Shown here piece by piece: positions 7,038 to 10,562 of a DNA stretch of 10,562 nt. The stretch spans positions 1 to 10,562 of the forward strand of contig JAAWDC010000020.1 of the NCBI GenBank assembly GCA_022793565.1. The letters are read 5' to 3'. Within the stretch, counting starts at the first letter, position 1. Each line of letters opens with the position of its first letter. Made by a program: the position numbers and the translations under genes. Under the pieces are notes generated by a model. It was given only the letters and a program-made list of their open reading frames with translations, was not told where the DNA came from and searched no databases. The stretch comes from Bacilli bacterium. Lineage in GTDB: Bacteria; Bacillota_I; Bacilli_A; RF39; UBA660.

Positions 7038-7653
7038 ATAGTTTACGATAAAGGCCAACCACTTTTCCTAAAATATGAACGTTTGGCAATATAATAGGTG
7101 ACATAAAGTCGTTCTCTGGTTGCAAGCGAATATGATCATTTTCTTTATAAAATGTTTTGACAGTTACTTCATTTTCTTCTGTCATAGCTACAACAGTATC
7201 TCCGTTATTTGCAGTGTTTTTCTTTTCTACGATAATAATATCTCCATCATAAATTCCCACATTAATCATAGATTCTCCACTTACGTGAAGGGCGAAGACG
7301 TCTTTTTTATTTGGAATTAAGTCGATTGGAAGAGTAAAAAATTCATTCGGCGTTTCGATAGCTTCAATTGGATTTCCTGCAGTGACTTTTCCAAGCAATG
7401 GAATTTCAACTGCTTTTTCATCTTTTTTTGCATATTCGTTTGGTACAAGTAATTCGATGGTTCGATTTTTGGAATTATCTTTTTTAATATATCCTTTTTC
7501 TTCTAATTTGTTTAGATGAAATTGTGTTGTAGCAGGGGATGATAAGCCAACAATTTCTCCTAGTTCGCGAACCGTTGGGGGATATCCTTTTTCAGCCATA
7601 ATTTGTTTTAGAGCTTTTAATATTTCTGCTTGGCGTTCTGTTAATTTTTCCAT
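7036..7653 (-). CDS. lexA: LexA, SOS repressor
   Basis: Represses DNA-damage genes and is inactivated by RecA-stimulated self-cleavage. With the start at 7653 the protein has 205 residues, the same length as B. subtilis LexA. The N-terminal winged helix-turn-helix spans about 5-65 (PPTVRELGEIVGLSSPATTQFHLNKLEEKGYI). The cleavage site is A92-G93 in KVTAGNP. The S24-type serine/lysine dyad is Ser128 (HVSGESM) and Lys166 (VTVKTF). An in-frame ATG at 7704 would add 17 residues, but that stretch covers the promoter and ribosome site. The chosen ATG has AAGGAGG (7667-7661) seven bases upstream and gives the canonical MEKLTERQAEIL start. The gene diverges from polA, with LexA boxes between them, so autoregulation is expected. 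Confidence 0.96.
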   Translation of the reverse strand: MEKLTERQAEILKALKQIMAEKGYPPTVRELGEIVGLSSPATTQFHLNKLEEKGYIKKDNSKNRTIELLVPNEYAKKDEKAVEIPLLGKVTAGNPIEAIETPNEFFTLPIDLIPNKKDVFALHVSGESMINVGIYDGDIIIVEKKNTANNGDTVVAMTEENEVTVKTFYKENDHIRLQPENDFMSPIILPNVHILGKVVGLYRKL

Positions 7654-7675
7654 TTTTTGTCCTCCTTTTAAGTTC

Positions 7676-7704
7676 ATATTACCATGCCTCTTTCTTTTTG
7701 TCAA
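7676..7704 (-). promoter_or_regulatory. lexA promoter
   Basis: On the minus strand, a perfect -35 TTGACA (7704-7699) is followed after 17 bp by TAATAT (7681-7676, 4 of 6). The predicted start is near 7669, immediately before the ribosome site, so the leader is very short (about 16 nt). This also argues against translation from the upstream ATG at 7704. Confidence 0.72.
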
Positions 7705-7714
7705 ACAAATGTTT
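7703..7714. promoter_or_regulatory. Possible second, degenerate LexA box
   Basis: AAACAAATGTTT keeps the inverted symmetry of the box with both outer half-site bases changed. It overlaps the lexA -35 hexamer and lies 16 bp (about one and a half helical turns) from the perfect box. It may be a weak cooperative site or chance. Confidence 0.4.
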
Positions 7715-7717
7715 AAG

Positions 7718-7731
7718 AGAACTTTTGTTCT
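7718..7731. promoter_or_regulatory. LexA operator (SOS box)
   Basis: AGAACTTTTGTTCT contains the perfect half-sites GAAC-N4-GTTC (7719-7730) of the Gram-positive LexA box, here with A/T instead of C/G at the outer positions. It lies just upstream of the lexA -35 and about 55 bp before the polA promoter, so control of lexA is more likely than control of polA. Confidence 0.82.
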
Positions 7732-7784
7732 TATTTGATGACTTTGTTTGGGTGTTTTTTAGGCAAATAAAAGAGAGAAAAGGT

Positions 7785-7813
7785 TTTTGTCAATCCTTAA
7801 TACATGTTATAAT
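7785..7813 (+). promoter_or_regulatory. polA promoter, extended -10
   Basis: TGTTATAAT (7805-7813) is an extended -10 with a perfect TATAAT (7808-7813). Upstream, TTTTGT (7785-7790) gives 17-bp spacing and TTGTCA (7787-7792) a better hexamer with only 15 bp. The extended -10 probably compensates. The ribosome site AGGTGA (7824-7829) is 4 nt from the polA ATG, so the leader is short. Confidence 0.7.
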
Positions 7814-7833
7814 AAATATGGATAGGTGAAAGA

Positions 7834-10452
7834 ATGAAAAAAGTAATTTTAGTTGATGGAAATAATTTATTATTTCGTAGTTATTTTGCTACAAGCTATA
7901 GTGGAAATATTATGAGAAATTCGAAGGGTTTTCCGACGAATGCTATTTATGGTTTTATTAATATGATAAATAAGATTATTAATGAAGAAAAACCAGAATA
8001 TATGATGGTTGCTTTTGATAAGGGGAAAACCTTCCGTCATGAAAAATTTAAAGAATATAAGGGCGGAAGAAATGAGACTCCAGATGATTTGAAACAGCAG
8101 TTTCCAGTGGCAAAGAAAATTTGTGAAGCGATGGGAATTCATTATTTTGAGATTGATAATTATGAGGCAGATGATATTATTGGAACTTTTTCAAAAAGAG
8201 TTGAGGAAGATCCAGAATTTGATGCCACAATTATTAGTAGTGATAAAGACTTATTGCAGTTGATTAGTGATGAGGTCGATGTAAAGTTATTAAAACAAAC
8301 AGGATTTATTCGAATGGATCGTGCATTGTTTAAAGAAACATATGGAGTAGAGCCTATTGGAATGATTGATTTAAAGGCTTTAATGGGAGATTCTAGTGAT
8401 AACATTCCTGGAGTGAAGGGTATCGGAGAGAAAACAGCCATTCAGTTATTGAGTCAATATCAAACACTAGATAACTTATATGATCACATAGAGGAAGTTA
8501 AGGGGAAGACAAAAGAAAAGTTACTACTGGATAAAGAGAATGCGTATATGAGTAAAGAGATTGCAACTATTTATCGAGATGTACCTATCGATACAGAATT
8601 GGAACATATTCGTTATCTTGGGATTGATGCTTTGGAATATGTAAAAATGTTAGAAGAGTTGGAATTTTTCTCATTAATTAAAAAGCTAGATATTCCTGAG
8701 GAAATACTTCGCCCCAATCAACAAGAAGAAATAGAAATAGACGTTTCAATTGCAACTACCTTGAGTGGGATAAAGTTGCCTAAGAAATATGCGATTTATT
8801 TGGAAGTGTTGGGGGAAAATTATCATAAAGTTCCTGCTATTGGTGTTGGAATTTATGGAGAAGGAATGAGTCTTTATATTCCGTTTGAACTTTTAAAAGA
8901 AAAACCAGATATTTTCTTAGGAGATGAAGAAAAGTATACATATGATTTAAAGAAATTATGGTATGTATTCAAACGAGAAGGATTGGATTTTAATCATTGT
9001 AATTTTGATACAATGATTGCAGGGTATCTTTTAAATTATCCAATTAAGGATGATATTGCTCATTTGGCTAGGGTTCATGAGTATCGTATCCCATTTTATG
9101 AGGAAATTTACGGGAAACGTGAGAAGGAAAAATTACCTGAATTAGAAGTTATTGCAAAACATACAATCGAGAAGGCACGCTATATTTATGAGACTAAAGA
9201 ACGTTTGCTTGAAGAATTAGATCAGGAAGGGGCTTTATTATTGTTTCAAAATATTGAAATGCCACTTGTTGAAGTATTGTGTGATATGGAGCAGACTGGT
9301 GTTTGTGTAGATTGTGACTATTTAAATCAGATGGGCGTAGATCTTGATCAAAGAATTTATGCATTAGAAAAAGAAATTTATGATATTTCAGGAGAGACAT
9401 TTAATATATCCTCTCCAAAACAATTAGGAATTGTTCTTTTTGAAAAATTAGGCATTCCTTATCCCAAAAAAGCTAAGGATGGTAGTTATTCTACAAGCAA
9501 AGATATTTTAGATAAGCTTAGTTCTAATTATCCAATTATTCAAAAGATTTTGGATTATCGAATGCTTACCAAATTAAAAGCCACTTATATTACTGGGTTA
9601 TTGGCAGAAGTGTTAAAAGATGGGAAGATTCATACTATTTTTAATCAAACATTGACTAGAACGGGAAGACTTTCTAGTATTTCTCCTAATTTACAAAATA
9701 TTCCCATCCGTACAGAAGAGGGAAGATTGATTCGAAAAGCGTTTATTCCAGAAAAAGATAGTATTATATTATCTAGTGATTATTCTCAAATTGAACTTCG
9801 TATTTTTGCTTCCTTAGCCAATGTAGACAATTTAATACGAGCATTTAAGGAAAATAAAGATATTCATGCTAAAACAGCATCTGATATTTTTCATGTTCCA
9901 CTAGAGGAAGTTACGAAAGATATGAGGAGAACAGCTAAGGCTGTAAACTTTGGGATTCTTTATGGGATCAGTAGTTTTGGTCTTTCTGAGGATTTAGGAA
10001 TTGATATTATTAGTGCGAAAGAGTTTATTGACGGGTATTTAGATACTTACCCAGAAATTAAGAAGTATATGGACGAGGTAGTAAGAACTGCTTATGATAA
10101 GGGGTATGTCAAAACCATTATGAATCGAAAGAGAACTATTGATGAATTAAAGAGCAAGGTATATTTGGTTCGTACTCAAGGAGAAAGAATTGCTTTAAAT
10201 ACGCCAATTCAAGGAAGTAGTGCAGATATTTTGAAGAAGGCAATGATTGAAATATATCAAGAGTTTAATGAAAAGAAACTTCGTAGTAAGATGTTAATTC
10301 AAGTACATGATGAACTTGTTTTTAATGTTGTTTTAGAGGAACGTGAAGTTGTTACAGAAATTGTAAAAAGAGTTATGGAAAATACATATCAATTAAATGT
10401 TCCATTAATAGTAGATATCGAAAGTGGGAATGATTGGTATGAAGCCAAATAA
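7834..10452 (+). CDS. polA: DNA polymerase I (5' nuclease and polymerase; proofreading domain inactive)
   Basis: Fills gaps and removes RNA primers in lagging-strand synthesis and excision repair. The 872-residue length matches Bacillus-type enzymes. The 5' nuclease domain (about 1-290) has D8, D62, E111/D113/D114 (YEADDIIG), D137/D139 (SSDKD) and D186/D189 (MGDSSDNIPGVKGIGEKTA). The middle domain (about 300-465) has lost proofreading residues: the DxE motif reads YLE (322-324) and the third motif region (EKARYIY, 446-452) has no Asp. The polymerase domain has motif A DYSQIELR (D649), motif B RRTAKAVNFGILYG (K702, F706, Y710) and motif C VHDE (H825, D826, E827). F706 matches E. coli Phe762. 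The start MKKVILVDGNNLLFRSYF is canonical. It diverges from lexA; no LexA box overlaps its promoter. Confidence 0.97.
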   Translation: MKKVILVDGNNLLFRSYFATSYSGNIMRNSKGFPTNAIYGFINMINKIINEEKPEYMMVAFDKGKTFRHEKFKEYKGGRNETPDDLKQQFPVAKKICEAMGIHYFEIDNYEADDIIGTFSKRVEEDPEFDATIISSDKDLLQLISDEVDVKLLKQTGFIRMDRALFKETYGVEPIGMIDLKALMGDSSDNIPGVKGIGEKTAIQLLSQYQTLDNLYDHIEEVKGKTKEKLLLDKENAYMSKEIATIYRDVPIDTELEHIRYLGIDALEYVKMLEELEFFSLIKKLDIPEEILRPNQQEEIEIDVSIATTLSGIKLPKKYAIYLEVLGENYHKVPAIGVGIYGEGMSLYIPFELLKEKPDIFLGDEEKYTYDLKKLWYVFKREGLDFNHCNFDTMIAGYLLNYPIKDDIAHLARVHEYRIPFYEEIYGKREKEKLPELEVIAKHTIEKARYIYETKERLLEELDQEGALLLFQNIEMPLVEVLCDMEQTGVCVDCDYLNQMGVDLDQRIYALEKEIYDISGETFNISSPKQLGIVLFEKLGIPYPKKAKDGSYSTSKDILDKLSSNYPIIQKILDYRMLTKLKATYITGLLAEVLKDGKIHTIFNQTLTRTGRLSSISPNLQNIPIRTEEGRLIRKAFIPEKDSIILSSDYSQIELRIFASLANVDNLIRAFKENKDIHAKTASDIFHVPLEEVTKDMRRTAKAVNFGILYGISSFGLSEDLGIDIISAKEFIDGYLDTYPEIKKYMDEVVRTAYDKGYVKTIMNRKRTIDELKSKVYLVRTQGERIALNTPIQGSSADILKKAMIEIYQEFNEKKLRSKMLIQVHDELVFNVVLEEREVVTEIVKRVMENTYQLNVPLIVDIESGNDWYEAK

Positions 10453-10462
10453 GAAGTTCTTC

Positions 10463-10491
10463 TTGTAATAATGGTTCTTTTGTGTTATAAT
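10463..10491 (+). promoter_or_regulatory. Promoter for the gene after polA
   Basis: TTGTAA (10463-10468, 4 of 6) and TATAAT (10486-10491) are 17 bp apart, and TGT before the -10 makes an extended -10. It lies within 40 bp of the polA stop. The predicted start is near 10498, giving a leader of about 20 nt before the ATG at 10519. Confidence 0.75.
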
Positions 10492-10518
10492 ATGAACGCG
10501 AAAGAGAGATAAGATAAT

Positions 10519-10562
10519 ATGCAAGAATTAGAAATTAATCAAGAAAATTATCAGATGTATCA
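10519..10562 (+). CDS. Start of an unrecognised gene, cut by the window end
   Basis: An open frame beginning MQELEINQENYQMY runs off the window. It follows a strong promoter and has only a weak purine-rich ribosome site (GAGAGA, 10504-10509, nine bases upstream). It does not look like mutM (fpg), which often follows polA in Bacillota and begins MPELPEVET. I do not recognise it from 14 residues. Confidence 0.5.
   Translation, partial: MQELEINQENYQMY

Noticed and set aside
7120..7320. Plus-strand frame inside lexA
   Set aside because: Antisense shadow of a well-supported gene, with low-complexity Phe/Ile/Ser composition.
7870..8441. Minus-strand frames inside polA (7870-8142, 8160-8441), and another at 9194-9400
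   Set aside because: All lie within the conserved polA coding sequence, lack ribosome sites and resemble no family.
10451..10464. Palindrome AAGAAGTTCTTCTT at the polA stop as a terminator
   Set aside because: The stem is short and weak (5 AT-rich pairs with a 4-nt loop) and no T run follows; it merges into the next promoter.

Overview
The window is low in G+C and reads as a chromosomal segment of a Gram-positive, low-GC bacterium (Bacillota, probably a Bacilli or Erysipelotrichia-like gut lineage). This rests on a T-box leader before a single-chain glycyl-tRNA synthetase, strong AAGGAGG ribosome-binding sites, a 205-residue Bacillus-type LexA with a GAAC-N4-GTTC operator, a Firmicutes-like 6S RNA next to tcdA, and a DNA polymerase I lacking proofreading residues. 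Trp is encoded by TGG and no long gene has an internal TGA, so the standard bacterial code applies. The lineage below phylum is inference.

Layout, left to right. The end of a T-box riboswitch (1-54) leads into glyS (68-1444), closed by a hairpin terminator shared with a convergent alpha/beta hydrolase gene (1490-2314, minus). Divergent from the hydrolase is a large gene (2532-6008) for a predicted surface protein: an N-terminal membrane anchor, a von Willebrand factor A domain with an intact metal site, a linker domain, an InlB-B-like module, and 21 tandem 26-residue BspA/DUF285-type leucine-rich repeats in perfect register. Next come 6S RNA (about 6089-6267) with its own extended -10 promoter, and tcdA (6294-6974) for tRNA t6A37 cyclisation. 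tcdA converges with lexA (7036-7653, minus). lexA and polA (7834-10452) diverge from a shared regulatory region holding LexA boxes. The window ends with a strong promoter and the first codons of an unrecognised gene.

The most notable signal is in the promoter of the surface-protein gene. A run of 11 G (2484-2494) fills the spacer between a near-consensus -35 (TTGCCA) and a perfect -10 (TATAAT), giving a 19-bp spacer. Gain or loss of G by slipped-strand mispairing would change the spacer and switch or tune expression, the same architecture known for meningococcal porA. With the internal 78-bp repeats, this suggests a surface adhesin that varies both in expression and, potentially, in length. 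The other genes are core translation, tRNA modification, SOS and replication/repair functions.
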